NCBI GenBank assembly: GCA_000024525.1
Contig: CP001769.1
Span: 5,489,001-5,553,000, forward strand
DNA length: 64,000 bases
Direction: 5' to 3'
DNA from: Spirosoma linguale DSM 74
Lineage (GTDB): Bacteria; Bacteroidota; Bacteroidia; Cytophagales; Spirosomataceae
Shown here piece after piece: positions 44,649 through 52,859 of this stretch; position 1 is the first letter of the stretch; each line of letters opens with the position of its first letter. Below the pieces are notes generated by a model. The model saw only the letters and a list, made by a program, of their open reading frames with translations. It was not told the origin of the DNA and did not search any database. The translations under genes and the position numbers were made by a program.

Positions 44649-46298
44649 TTACTTATTACAGACACTAACGTTGTCCTTCAAAACGTACACCAGGGTTCGA
44701 TCAGAATCGGTTGGTCCGGAATTAAAGTTTTCGGAGTAGGTCCCTTCGTAGTAAACAATTGCGGTGTAGTTCGTATTGGGTTTCAGGCCTGTCAGCGTTC
44801 CTTTACCATCGACAAACGTTACACCTGCCTTATTGGCGGAATTGCTCCCTGCTTCCTGGTAGTATACGGTTGTGGTTGGGTACACTTCAATATTTTTCCC
44901 GTTTTCACAAACGGCCCTTACCGTAAAGCGGGCATTGATTCTATCGGTAGGTGGTGTAATGGTAATGGTGCTGGCAGCACCAGCTCCTCCGCTACAGGCA
45001 TTTGTAAACTTTCCTGAACGACCAATTACATTACCGCTCAACGGGTCCAGAATAGTCACCTCATAGCGCTGACTGTTATCGAGTGTCAGCGCAAACTGAT
45101 CGCCCGACAAAGAACCTGTCCGCTCAAGGACCTGTGCACGGTCCTGATTAGCACCATCATAGACAGTCAATTCAGCGATGTACGAATAGTTGGCCGGAAG
45201 ATTAGCAATCTTAAATAATTGACTACAGCCATCGGCAGGGCGTTCGGTTGTCAGGGCATAGCCGGATAGATGCGTGATCAGGACATCAGCAACCAGTGAG
45301 CTTCCGTCCTGACGAACACTTGCATTACGCTCGTACGTCCAGTCGCCGGTATTTTCGTTGTAACTATACACCTCCAGTTTATCACCGCTTTTCAGCGCCT
45401 GTTTGGTTTGCGGGTTATAAACGCCCGAAGGTATACCCATCTGTACAATTATGGGCTGGCTGAAGGTCGATACAATCTGTCCGCTGCCGTTCCTGATCTC
45501 GATGGATACAAAGCTCACCGGGGAAAACCGGCCGGTAACATTACTGGTTCCCTGTGCATTTTTAACGACGGGTGCCGACAAACCGCCCGGAAAGGTTTGT
45601 AAAGCATCCTGACTTTGACCGGAATAGGCCACTACCGAAGCTGTAACATCCCCATTTACGGGCTGGCCTTTATCATCTTTCATCACTGTGTTTGCCGACA
45701 GCGAAACACTCACTGGGAGGGCTGGCGCCGTTGCAGTTGCCGGAACAGTTACCTCAATAACCTTATTGGTCGTTAAGGCTCCTGATGTTGAAGCGGTGGC
45801 GGTGGCAGCCTGAGCGGCTACCCCTGCTGGCGTTGCATCGAGCTTCACCAACCGAATGATAAACGGATTGTTTAACGATTTAGTAAGTGTCAGGTTGATG
45901 CTGGAGGCTACATAACCATCGGCGTTCACAACCACCCGTAGTTCAGCCGGAGCGGATACAGTCGGCTCTGCTCCTTTCAAGCCAATAAACAAATCTCCTT
46001 TTGGAGCCGTATACGTGGTCTGTGCTTTACCGGCAAAGGTGATCGTACGACTGGCATCTTTACCCAAAATAGCCACTTTAATCGGAATTTGCAGCGGCTC
46101 GTTCGTTTTAGCATCCACCACTAACCCCTGCACCTGCGTTTTGGCAGGCTGGTAGTTCAATTTATAGATAACCCCATCAAACGGCTTGACATTGCCAATG
46201 TCTTTTATGGCCTGGCAGCTCATAATCATACCCAGGATGGCCAGAAGCAGCGAACTTCTGGAGAAGGCGCGAATAGACTGATGCATAACTTTTTTCAT
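44649..46298 (-). CDS. Large lipoprotein with carboxypeptidase-regulatory-like/Ig-like domains
   Basis: A 549-residue lipoprotein (hydrophobic N-terminus, lipobox-like GMIMSC). Residues ~50-150 resemble a regulatory-like beta-sandwich (QVQGLVVDAKTNEPLQIPIK). The remainder is beta-rich with Ala/Thr/Ser linkers (AAQAATATASTSGALTTN). I do not recognise a catalytic domain. It follows a small outer-membrane barrel gene by 37 bp, so the two are probably one operon with an envelope function. Confidence 0.65.
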   Translation of the reverse strand: MKKVMHQSIRAFSRSSLLLAILGMIMSCQAIKDIGNVKPFDGVIYKLNYQPAKTQVQGLVVDAKTNEPLQIPIKVAILGKDASRTITFAGKAQTTYTAPKGDLFIGLKGAEPTVSAPAELRVVVNADGYVASSINLTLTKSLNNPFIIRLVKLDATPAGVAAQAATATASTSGALTTNKVIEVTVPATATAPALPVSVSLSANTVMKDDKGQPVNGDVTASVVAYSGQSQDALQTFPGGLSAPVVKNAQGTSNVTGRFSPVSFVSIEIRNGSGQIVSTFSQPIIVQMGIPSGVYNPQTKQALKSGDKLEVYSYNENTGDWTYERNASVRQDGSSLVADVLITHLSGYALTTERPADGCSQLFKIANLPANYSYIAELTVYDGANQDRAQVLERTGSLSGDQFALTLDNSQRYEVTILDPLSGNVIGRSGKFTNACSGGAGAASTITITPPTDRINARFTVRAVCENGKNIEVYPTTTVYYQEAGSNSANKAGVTFVDGKGTLTGLKPNTNYTAIVYYEGTYSENFNSGPTDSDRTLVYVLKDNVSVCNK

Positions 46299-46335
46299 GG
46301 TATTCTCTTTTGACGACTAATGATGTAAAATATGT

Positions 46336-47037
46336 CTACAGCTTATAGGAAAGGCCCAGGTTTACAACAGGATAGTATTTCAGCGGCTCAAGATTTTTTT
46401 GAATCACCGCTCCCTGATCGGACGAGGGTTCGAGCATACCGGTCGTTCTGAACGTTACCATGGGCGATTGCTGATAAAAGAACCCGATATCGACCATGAA
46501 TTTTAGTCGTTTACGTGTGTAGGGATTGCCAAAACCCAAGCCAATATAAGGCGCCACCTTACTGAACTCTGCCTTACCATCCAGCGTACCAATCTCATCA
46601 ATCGAGAAAACGGTATCGTTAAACTTTACGTCTTTCGTTGGTTTTCCAAAAAAAGTAACCGTGTTAACATTGTAATAGGCCCCACCTGTTAGCCGGAATC
46701 CCGATCGTTTAAAGGGATACAGATCAACCATCAAATCGGCATTCTTCAGCTTAACACTATAGTCGAAACCAATTTGTATGTCGTCCGAGTCTTTCCCGCT
46801 TTTCAGGGTACCGTCGTAATTGAACAGATTTGCCCCGACCCGAACGGCGAGTAATCGATTAATCGAATAACCCACAGCAACTCCTCCTCCCGTAGAGCCT
46901 GCCGAGAACATTAAGGCAAAACCAGGTCTATAAAGTGGTAAGGGGCGAGTTGCCTGGGCAGCGCCAGCTAGGGAATCGTTCTGGGCTGTGGCAACAACTG
47001 GCAATGCCAGCATTAACAGGTATAAGAGGTGTTTCAT
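46336..47037 (-). CDS. Outer-membrane beta-barrel protein
   Basis: A 233-residue protein with a signal peptide (LLYLLMLALPVVATAQ). Alternating hydrophobic strands and a C-terminal strand (YYPVVNLGLSYKL) indicate an OmpW/OmpA-like eight- to ten-stranded barrel (GVAVGYSINRLLAVRVGANL, SGFRLTGGAYYNVNTVTFFG). Function unknown. It is the first gene of a pair with the lipoprotein gene. Confidence 0.7.
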   Translation of the reverse strand: MKHLLYLLMLALPVVATAQNDSLAGAAQATRPLPLYRPGFALMFSAGSTGGGVAVGYSINRLLAVRVGANLFNYDGTLKSGKDSDDIQIGFDYSVKLKNADLMVDLYPFKRSGFRLTGGAYYNVNTVTFFGKPTKDVKFNDTVFSIDEIGTLDGKAEFSKVAPYIGLGFGNPYTRKRLKFMVDIGFFYQQSPMVTFRTTGMLEPSSDQGAVIQKNLEPLKYYPVVNLGLSYKL

Positions 47038-47399
47038 AGAAAGAATTGGATTGATTAACTAAGCATTTGGTTACAAGGTGATATATAATTGAGTACATAG
47101 GTGACATACACCCCACCATATCTATGATATTTATATAGATAATAGATTCATAAGAATTAGGAGCGGGAATGAGTTACGCCTAAATTGACCTATAAATCAG
47201 TGCAGACCTATTGGTTACCAGTTTATCACTACAGGTATAAATTTATATAAACTTAATTTATTACGCATACTACTAGTTAACAGTTTTATCGTACGGTAAA
47301 TAAATATTAGCGAAAACCGATATTTCATCTTTATTAATAGATGTGGCATCTATCAAGAAAGATGAAAACAGAAACTAGAAAGGTCTTGACTTCTGAACT
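47038..47399. other. Intergenic AT-rich region
   Basis: 362 bp with very high A+T and many short AT palindromes (TATAGATA, TAAATTTATA). It must contain the promoter of the barrel-lipoprotein pair. I see no reading frame or RNA structure that I can support. Confidence 0.5.
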
Positions 47400-47915
47400 T
47401 TATTTCTTGAAATACCGGATCATTTCTCCGAACCCCAAGCCCATGCTCAATCCCATGACAGCCTGAGTTAAGCGTTTGGTTTTGGTGGTTATCGTTTTTG
47501 CTTCTTCGATCCAGTTGCTGAAATACACCTGATGGCCCCTGGCCAATGTCTGAAAGAAAGCCTTTGCAGCCGGGTCGTCGTCCAGGCAGGCTAGCAGATC
47601 GGCGGAAAGGGGCATGGGCGAATCGTCGACGGCCAGCGTTACGCGTACCGTTGCACCCGCTTCCTTACGGATACCCCGGCGCATGGTGGCGTTGATGGGC
47701 ATGATGAAGCCGCCCTCGCGGTCGCCGGATTTTCCCATAGGTAGCAGGGCAACCAGCGCAATGGCGTAATCGTCCAGTGTTCCCTTCACGCGAAAGGACG
47801 TTTTCTGTCCAGGCTTGAGGGATTCCGTTATATCGAGCGGAATGTCGATGTAGGTCCAGCCCGTTTTTTCGCCTTTCTCGTCAAACTTCAGTAAGATGGT
47901 ATTGAACGTGATCAT
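47400..47915 (-). CDS. YdeI/OmpD-associated-type protein with DUF1905 domain
   Basis: A 171-residue cytoplasmic protein. The N-terminal ~100 residues are DUF1905-like (FNTILLKFDEKGEKTGWTYI, FRVKGTLDDYAIALVALLPM). The C-terminal part contains the YdeI-like region LDDDPAAKAFFQTLARGHQV followed by YFSNWIEEAKTITTKTKR. YdeI-like proteins have been linked to antimicrobial or bacteriocin protection, but the mechanism is unclear. Its start overlaps the stop of the amidohydrolase gene by 4 bp, so the two are translationally coupled. Confidence 0.85.
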   Translation of the reverse strand: MITFNTILLKFDEKGEKTGWTYIDIPLDITESLKPGQKTSFRVKGTLDDYAIALVALLPMGKSGDREGGFIMPINATMRRGIRKEAGATVRVTLAVDDSPMPLSADLLACLDDDPAAKAFFQTLARGHQVYFSNWIEEAKTITTKTKRLTQAVMGLSMGLGFGEMIRYFKK

Positions 47916-49183
47916 CGCTTATCGACTACGGGTTTGCCGCCCTTCATAACCCAGCGGACGTTGTCAATAACCACATTGATGTCGGACAATGGATCGCCAT
48001 CAACGGCGACAATATCAGCAAAGAAACCCGGTGCAATGGCACCCAGCTCGTTCTTTCTATCCAGCAGTTCGGCAGCATTGACGGTAGCTGTCTGCAACGC
48101 CTGAGCGGGTGTCATGCCAGCTTTGACGAACCAACGCAACTCCCGCGTGTTCTCACCAAATCCGGTAAAAACGGCATCGGAGCCCATCGCTATTTTCACC
48201 TTCATCTTCACGGCCAGTTGCAGACTTTTGAAGTTTCGTTCGGTGTAATTGTTCAATGCTTTTACGATGATGGCGTTGTAGCCGTACTCTTCCCGATGGT
48301 CGGCATAGTAGCGATTATGGTCGACGGTTGGCACGTAAAACGTACCCCGTTTCACCATCTCGGCAAAGGTTTCCGGTTCCACATCAGTCGCGTGCTCCAC
48401 CGATGCGGCCCCTGCCAGCACAGCCGCCTTGCAGCCGTCGGGCCCGTAGGAGTGAATCGCGACCCGTTTTCCCGCCTGTCGGGCAATATCGACGGCCGCT
48501 TTCATTTCGTCCTGCGTGAATGTCTGAAAGCCCGTCACGTTCTGGGCACTTCCCGTAGAGCCGTAGATTTTTATCCAGTCGACACCCGCACCCAGTTCCT
48601 GACGCACGACTTTGATCACCTCATCGACACCATCTGCGCGACCGGGGTCGACGGTCGAAACGCCGGGCGTCACTCTGGCCCGGGAGATATGCAGTCCATT
48701 TCCCGCCACAAACATACGGGGGCCTTTCATGGCTCCCCGGTTGATCAGGTCGCGCATGGCCATGTCCATCCCACCCGACGAGCCCAGATCCCGGATCGTC
48801 GTCACGCCGGTTTCCAGGGTTTTGAGCGCGTTTTCCTGCGCCAGAAAAACCGTTGTGGGCGGGTCCATGCGGCTGTTCCACGGACTGAGGCCCGAGGTTT
48901 TATCCCAGTAATAGGTAATGTGCGTATGCACGTCAATCAGGCCGGGAATGGCCACCATCGGGCGCAAGTCGATGAGAGTGGTATTGGCCGGAATGTTCTT
49001 TTCGCCGGAAGCGACCTTACTGATTTTGTCGCCTTCCACCACAACGACCGCATCGGTAATGACATCGCCCTGCCCCGTTATGAGTTTGGCAAAGCGGAGG
49101 GTGGTCGTTTGGGCACTCGCTGCGATAGAGCTGATCAGAAAGTAAAAAAATACAAGAAACAGGAGCCGGTAGAGGTTGTTCAT
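47912..49183 (-). CDS. Secreted metal-dependent amidohydrolase
   Basis: 423 residues from the ATG at 49183, just before a signal peptide (LYRLLFLVFFYFLISSIAAS); an ATG at 49207 is in frame but untypical. The amidohydrolase metal site is complete: IPGLIDVHTHITYYW (HxH), Lys in GVDWIKIYGS, His in VAIHSYG, His in SVEHATD and Asp in AMGSDAVFTG. It resembles the prolidase/imidazolonepropionase-like group (carboxylated Lys, dizinc). The substrate may be an Xaa-Pro dipeptide or a cyclic amide. It is coupled to the YdeI-like gene. Confidence 0.9.
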   Translation of the reverse strand: MNNLYRLLFLVFFYFLISSIAASAQTTTLRFAKLITGQGDVITDAVVVVEGDKISKVASGEKNIPANTTLIDLRPMVAIPGLIDVHTHITYYWDKTSGLSPWNSRMDPPTTVFLAQENALKTLETGVTTIRDLGSSGGMDMAMRDLINRGAMKGPRMFVAGNGLHISRARVTPGVSTVDPGRADGVDEVIKVVRQELGAGVDWIKIYGSTGSAQNVTGFQTFTQDEMKAAVDIARQAGKRVAIHSYGPDGCKAAVLAGAASVEHATDVEPETFAEMVKRGTFYVPTVDHNRYYADHREEYGYNAIIVKALNNYTERNFKSLQLAVKMKVKIAMGSDAVFTGFGENTRELRWFVKAGMTPAQALQTATVNAAELLDRKNELGAIAPGFFADIVAVDGDPLSDINVVIDNVRWVMKGGKPVVDKR

Positions 49184-49263
49184 GCTGCGGGTTTTAGGCG
49201 TTCTCAAGTTATGCTTTTTAAGCCAGGAAATTACCCCAAAAAGCAGAAACGCTATGTGTAATG

Positions 49264-49320
49264 CCGACCGTCCCGGTCGGGTGTGAGGCTGATTATAATA
49301 CGCCCGACCGGGACGGTCGG
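49264..49320. repeat. REPIN-like doublet of inverted palindromes
   Basis: Perfect 18-bp inverted arms (CCGACCGTCCCGGTCGGG at 49264-49281, CCCGACCGGGACGGTCGG at 49303-49320), each containing its own palindrome CCGACCG..CGGTCGG. It lies between the WYL gene's 3' end and the amidohydrolase gene's 5' end, 2 bp from the WYL stop codon. Confidence 0.88.
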
Positions 49321-49322
49321 TA

Positions 49323-50405
49323 CTACATATAGCGGGCCAGCGTTGCTTCCAGCGATGCCTTTATTTCCTGTACCAGACTGGCGGGTTCCAGCACCGTGAG
49401 GTGTTCGCCATAGCTGCGAAGGTGCATGAGCAGATCGCGGTTAGGAGCAAGACGCAGCCGCACAACGCACTCGGTTTCGGTATCGCTTAAGACTTCCTGC
49501 GTCTGGTGAATAGGCTTGGCCTTCACATACTGACCGAACAAAGGGGAAAAGGACAGGACAATATCCTCCACCGGACCGTGGCTGTCGGTGATGCCGTAAA
49601 TATGTTCGAACAATTCACTTACGTTGGCGAGAATAGTCGGGGGTACATCACAGGGATCGTCCAGAAGTTCGAGTTCGCTCATGCGGTCGAGGGCAAAGGT
49701 TTTCTCGCGGCCACTCACGGCATCGTAGCCAATTACATACCAGCTGTCGGCCACTTCACGCAACAGAATCGGGTGAAGGATACGCAGCTTGGGCCGCTCG
49801 GCCGGAATGACCGATGCGCTGGTTATTTTAGCTTTACGGATTGTTTTTTTATTCGTTGCCTGCACCACATCCTCATACTTTAGGTACCGAAATGCCACCT
49901 GTCGACTCTGGTTTACCGCCCGAATCAGGATCGGCACAAACTGACGATTGCCGCCAAGAATTTTCTCTTCGACATACACAATCCGGCGCGATGCCGCAGG
50001 CCCGCCCCGGTCGTCGCTGCGTACCTCGTGGATAATATCCAGACTCTGCCGCACTTTCTGAAGCGCGTTCGTCAGTTCATCGGCAACAGTAGCCCCCTGC
50101 GTAGCGGCCAGCACCTCACGGGCGTAGTCGAGTGCTTCCATGTCCTCAGGAGCCAGCATCAGATTCAGCAACCGAAACTGCGGATTGCTGTAGTAATAGC
50201 CGTTGGCCCGTTTGTCGTATTCAATGGGCGCGTCGTGGTCTTCGCGCATCCGCTGAATATCTTTTTCGAGCGACGAAATGGACCGAATGCCGCACTTATC
50301 CTGACAGACTTCAAACAGCCGTTGTTTGGAATACCGGCGGGGGTATCGGCTGATGATCTCATCAATGAGCCGGTAGCGTTGGAAAGCGGAGCGGGTTATA
50401 GGCAT
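49323..50405 (-). CDS. WYL-domain transcriptional regulator
   Basis: A 360-residue protein with the three-part plan of WYL regulators: N-terminal winged helix (~5-70, RYSKQRLFEVCQDKCGIRSI, IQRMREDHDAPIEYDKRANG), WYL domain (~150-235, ILHPILLREVADSWYVIGYD, EKTFALDRMSELELL) and C-terminal WCX domain (~270-355). It is divergent from the operon with the PARP gene across 178 bp. WYL proteins control defence loci (BrxR/CapW repressors) or DNA-damage genes (PafBC activators). An inverted repeat between the two genes (50524-50538) recurs before 52860 and is its likely binding site. Confidence 0.9.
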   Translation of the reverse strand: MPITRSAFQRYRLIDEIISRYPRRYSKQRLFEVCQDKCGIRSISSLEKDIQRMREDHDAPIEYDKRANGYYYSNPQFRLLNLMLAPEDMEALDYAREVLAATQGATVADELTNALQKVRQSLDIIHEVRSDDRGGPAASRRIVYVEEKILGGNRQFVPILIRAVNQSRQVAFRYLKYEDVVQATNKKTIRKAKITSASVIPAERPKLRILHPILLREVADSWYVIGYDAVSGREKTFALDRMSELELLDDPCDVPPTILANVSELFEHIYGITDSHGPVEDIVLSFSPLFGQYVKAKPIHQTQEVLSDTETECVVRLRLAPNRDLLMHLRSYGEHLTVLEPASLVQEIKASLEATLARYM

Positions 50406-50494
50406 GGGTCAAAAAGATGTATGATGTCGGGTGTATGATGCCGGTAATCATTTCACCCGGGTGGGGCAGCTGTATTTTTCTTTAGACAAAGCAA

Positions 50495-50502
50495 CAAAAA
50501 TA
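50495..50502 (-). promoter_or_regulatory. Candidate -7 element of the WYL gene
   Basis: On the minus strand this reads TATTTTTG, matching TAnnTTTG. It lies 90 bp before the WYL start codon. The inverted repeat at 50524-50538 begins 21 bp upstream of it, so one site could control both divergent promoters. Confidence 0.45.
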
Positions 50503-50523
50503 TTTTTCAACAAAAAAGAAGGC

Positions 50524-50558
50524 CGTAAATAGATTACGTTTTGAGGGATATAATTTTG
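50524..50558 (+). promoter_or_regulatory. Operator-promoter module 1 (CGTAA-N5-TTACG plus -7 box)
   Basis: CGTAA (50524-50528), five bases, TTACG (50534-50538), twelve bases, then TAATTTTG (50551-50558), a good TAnnTTTG -7 element. No TTTG -33 box is seen; the inverted repeat takes its place. The same module with the same spacings lies at 52792-52826. The first gene downstream starts at 50584. Confidence 0.7.
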
Positions 50559-50583
50559 AATCGGACAATACATAGACTATATC

Positions 50584-50979
50584 ATGACTCATACACAGCG
50601 TCCCGACTCAAACACCCCGGCTTACACGCCCCGCCCGTCGCTTTCGACCCGGCAATTAGTTGACCTCGAACTGGGTCTGTTTCTGCTTCAGCAGGTACAG
50701 CCTACGGCTTCGCCAACGGAGCTACCGGCCCTGCTCCGGCACGATGACGCCCGCTGGCCCAGCCTGTCGCCCAAACAAAAGAAATACCTCAACCGGGGAC
50801 GGCTTTTACTGGCTCACTTCGCCAATAGCCTCCATTGGGAAGCTCTTTTAAATGCCTACGCAGCCGCCCCAACACACCGGCTTGCATTCGACCTAAGCCG
50901 CGATTACAGCCATTTCTCCGAAAAGACCGTGGGTTTCTCCCGCAATCGGCTCGGTGTTTTACGCAAAATGCTGGCTTAA
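50584..50979 (+). CDS. Small protein of unknown family, paralogue A (WYL/PARP locus)
   Basis: A 131-residue soluble protein that I do not recognise. It is clearly homologous to the 150-residue product of 52860-53312: LVDLELGLFLLQQVQP matches LLNVELGLYLLAELVP, SPKQKKYLNRGRLLLAHF matches SPRQHRALSQARILLAPY, and WEALLNAYA matches WYNALAKYA. The C-termini also agree (SRNRLGVLRKMLA, LRERLGMFAKAVA). It is predicted all-helical, without signal peptide or obvious catalytic residues. It is the first gene of the operon with the WGR-PARP gene (77 bp gap) and carries operator-promoter module 1. Confidence 0.75.
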   Translation: MTHTQRPDSNTPAYTPRPSLSTRQLVDLELGLFLLQQVQPTASPTELPALLRHDDARWPSLSPKQKKYLNRGRLLLAHFANSLHWEALLNAYAAAPTHRLAFDLSRDYSHFSEKTVGFSRNRLGVLRKMLA

Positions 50980-51056
50980 ACTCAACACTAACCCTTCACT
51001 CAGGGTCAGGTCTGGCACCGGATAGGTCTATTAACCCTCCCTGACCACTTTTCACG

Positions 51057-52397
51057 ATGACCATGCTAAATCAGTTGTTACAACGGGTGTGGGGGCAGTC
51101 TGCACCAGCCACCCTCCTTCAAACCTCCCGCCCTGTATCGTCTACAGCCGAACCCGTTTTGGCTTCGCAGCCAATCCGGCACCTGCGTACCATGAAGCTC
51201 ATGATGGTAACGGCCGAGAACAACAACAAATACTATGAAATGCGGGAGAAGGAAAATGGCACCTTCGAAGCACACTATGGCCGCGTAGGTGGTTTCCGAA
51301 GCAAATCGGTTCACCCAATGGCGCAGTGGGAACGGAAAGTCCGCGAGAAAAAATCGAAGGGCTACACCGATCAGACCCACCTCTTTGCCGAAAGCCGACC
51401 TGAAACAGATGCCAGTACCATTGCCAATCCAGAGGTTCGAAACCTGATGGCACGACTGCTGGAATTAGCCAGACAGTCCATCTTTCAGAACTATGTCGTT
51501 ACGGCTCAGGAGGTAACGCGTAAACAGGTCGAACACGCTCAGCAACTGCTCGACGAGCTGGCCAACCTTCTGGCGGTCAACATGGATACAGCGGCCTACA
51601 ATGCCAAATTGCTGGAGCTGTTCAAGGTGATACCCCGCCGAATGAGCAAGGTAGGGGAGCACTTGGCAGGCGCATCGCCCCAGTCGGCCGAGGAACTACA
51701 ACCCCTTCGCGACCACCTCGCCGAAGAGCAGTCTACCCTCGATGTGATGCGCGGTCAGGTTGAACTGGCCCCCGAATCAACCCCCGATGACCAGCCCCAG
51801 CCAACGCTGCTGGACAGCCTGAACCTGGCTATCGAGCCGGTGACCGATGCGCATATCATTACCCTGATCAAGCGCATGATGGGTACCGATGCCGTCAAAT
51901 TCGACGCAGCGTTCAGTGTCCGCCATACGGCTACCGATGCCGCTTTCGATGCCTATGTGCGTCAACAGAAGAATCGAAAAACCATGGCGCTCTGGCACGG
52001 AAGCCGCAGCGAGAACTGGCTGTCTATTTTGAAAACGGGGCTGTTGCTGCGTCCGGCCAATGCCGTTATTACGGGCAAGATGTTTGGCTACGGCATCTAC
52101 TTCGCCGACCAGTTCAGCAAATCGCTCAACTACACCTCACTGAACGGCTCGGTATGGGCCAACGGTCGGCAGTCGGAAGGGTATCTGGCTATTTATGAAG
52201 TACATGTCGGCGAACAACTGGAGCTGACAAAACACGAACCCAGCCACATGCAACTGGACATTAACGCCCTGAAGCAACTTGACCCACAGTATGATTCCGT
52301 ATTTGCCCGGCAGGGGGTCAGCCTGCAGAAGAACGAATTCATTGTATACAACCCGGCGCAGTGTACGGTTCGGTACATTGTCAAAATCAAGGCTTAA
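51057..52397 (+). CDS. WGR-domain poly(ADP-ribose) polymerase-like ADP-ribosyltransferase
   Basis: 446 residues. A WGR domain covers ~40-120 (MVTAENNNKYYEMREKENGT, AHYGRVGGFRSK, WERKVREKKSKGYTD), a helical PARP regulatory-like domain ~125-250, and the catalytic domain ~255-446. The H-Y-E triad of true PARPs is complete: H314 in LWHGSRSENW, Y348 in FGYGIYFAD and E427 in QKNEFIVYN, so chain elongation from NAD+ is possible. In eukaryotic PARPs the WGR domain senses DNA breaks; a similar role here is inference. It lies between two small genes, with a WYL regulator upstream. No macrodomain or PARG is seen nearby. Confidence 0.92.
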   Translation: MTMLNQLLQRVWGQSAPATLLQTSRPVSSTAEPVLASQPIRHLRTMKLMMVTAENNNKYYEMREKENGTFEAHYGRVGGFRSKSVHPMAQWERKVREKKSKGYTDQTHLFAESRPETDASTIANPEVRNLMARLLELARQSIFQNYVVTAQEVTRKQVEHAQQLLDELANLLAVNMDTAAYNAKLLELFKVIPRRMSKVGEHLAGASPQSAEELQPLRDHLAEEQSTLDVMRGQVELAPESTPDDQPQPTLLDSLNLAIEPVTDAHIITLIKRMMGTDAVKFDAAFSVRHTATDAAFDAYVRQQKNRKTMALWHGSRSENWLSILKTGLLLRPANAVITGKMFGYGIYFADQFSKSLNYTSLNGSVWANGRQSEGYLAIYEVHVGEQLELTKHEPSHMQLDINALKQLDPQYDSVFARQGVSLQKNEFIVYNPAQCTVRYIVKIKA

Positions 52398-52398
52398 G

Positions 52399-52647
52399 AT
52401 GGAATTACAACGCAAAAAACTGGACCCGCTGGTGGTGCGATTCACCGCCACCTCGCTAATTCTGGCCGAAGGCAGTACCACTACCCTGGCTGTAAAGAAC
52501 GCCCTGCGCCGACGTGGCTACGAAGCCCGCCAGGCCGACGTATCGCAATGGCTGTTCGTCATCAGCCTGTGGGAGAACTGGACCATCGACGACAATGGCA
52601 CGTATCGAGTGTTTCGTTTTCCAAGAGCCGCCTTTTCGATGCAGTGA
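52399..52647 (+). CDS. 82-residue winged-helix-like partner of PARP
   Basis: It starts one base after the PARP stop codon, so translational coupling is likely. The sequence (TTTLAVKNALRRRGYEARQA, DVSQWLFVISLWENWTIDDN, GTYRVFRF) has the pattern of a small winged-helix or RNA/DNA-binding fold: helix, turn, helix, then a beta-wing. I do not know the family name. It may guide the PARP to its target or act as its substrate or inhibitor. The operon ends at a strong terminator at 52675-52720. Confidence 0.65.
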   Translation: MELQRKKLDPLVVRFTATSLILAEGSTTTLAVKNALRRRGYEARQADVSQWLFVISLWENWTIDDNGTYRVFRFPRAAFSMQ

Positions 52648-52674
52648 TGCGACTCTTTATCGTCCTTTTTCTGG

Positions 52675-52720
52675 CAGATGCAGGCAGGCGCACCATTCGG
52701 GCCTGCCTGCATCTGTTTTT
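52675..52720 (+). terminator. Intrinsic terminator of the PARP operon
   Basis: A perfect 15-bp stem (CAGATGCAGGCAGGC / GCCTGCCTGCATCTG) with an 11-nt loop followed by TTTTTATTTT. It separates the PARP operon from the second paralogue, which therefore needs its own promoter. Confidence 0.92.
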
Positions 52721-52791
52721 ATTTTCCATGAAAGCCGGCAAGAAAGTGAAGTTTAAAAATAATTGAAAATATTTTGAGCAGATGAGTACAA

Positions 52792-52826
52792 CGTAAAAAG
52801 GTTACGTTCTTGTAGTAGTAGATTTG
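52792..52826 (+). promoter_or_regulatory. Operator-promoter module 2 (CGTAA-N5-TTACG plus -7 box)
   Basis: CGTAA (52792-52796), five bases, TTACG (52802-52806), twelve bases, then TAGATTTG (52819-52826). The inverted repeat is one base longer on each side here (ACGTAA/TTACGT and more: AACGTAA/TTACGTT). Arm sequence, spacer length and distance to the -7 box are identical to module 1 at 50524-50558. Confidence 0.7.
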
Positions 52827-52859
52827 ATTCAACAACAGGAACAGTAAACAACTACGACA

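Noticed and set aside
48218..49261. 347-codon plus-strand frame
   Set aside because: It mirrors the amidohydrolase gene, whose metal-site motifs are complete; this frame is an antisense shadow.
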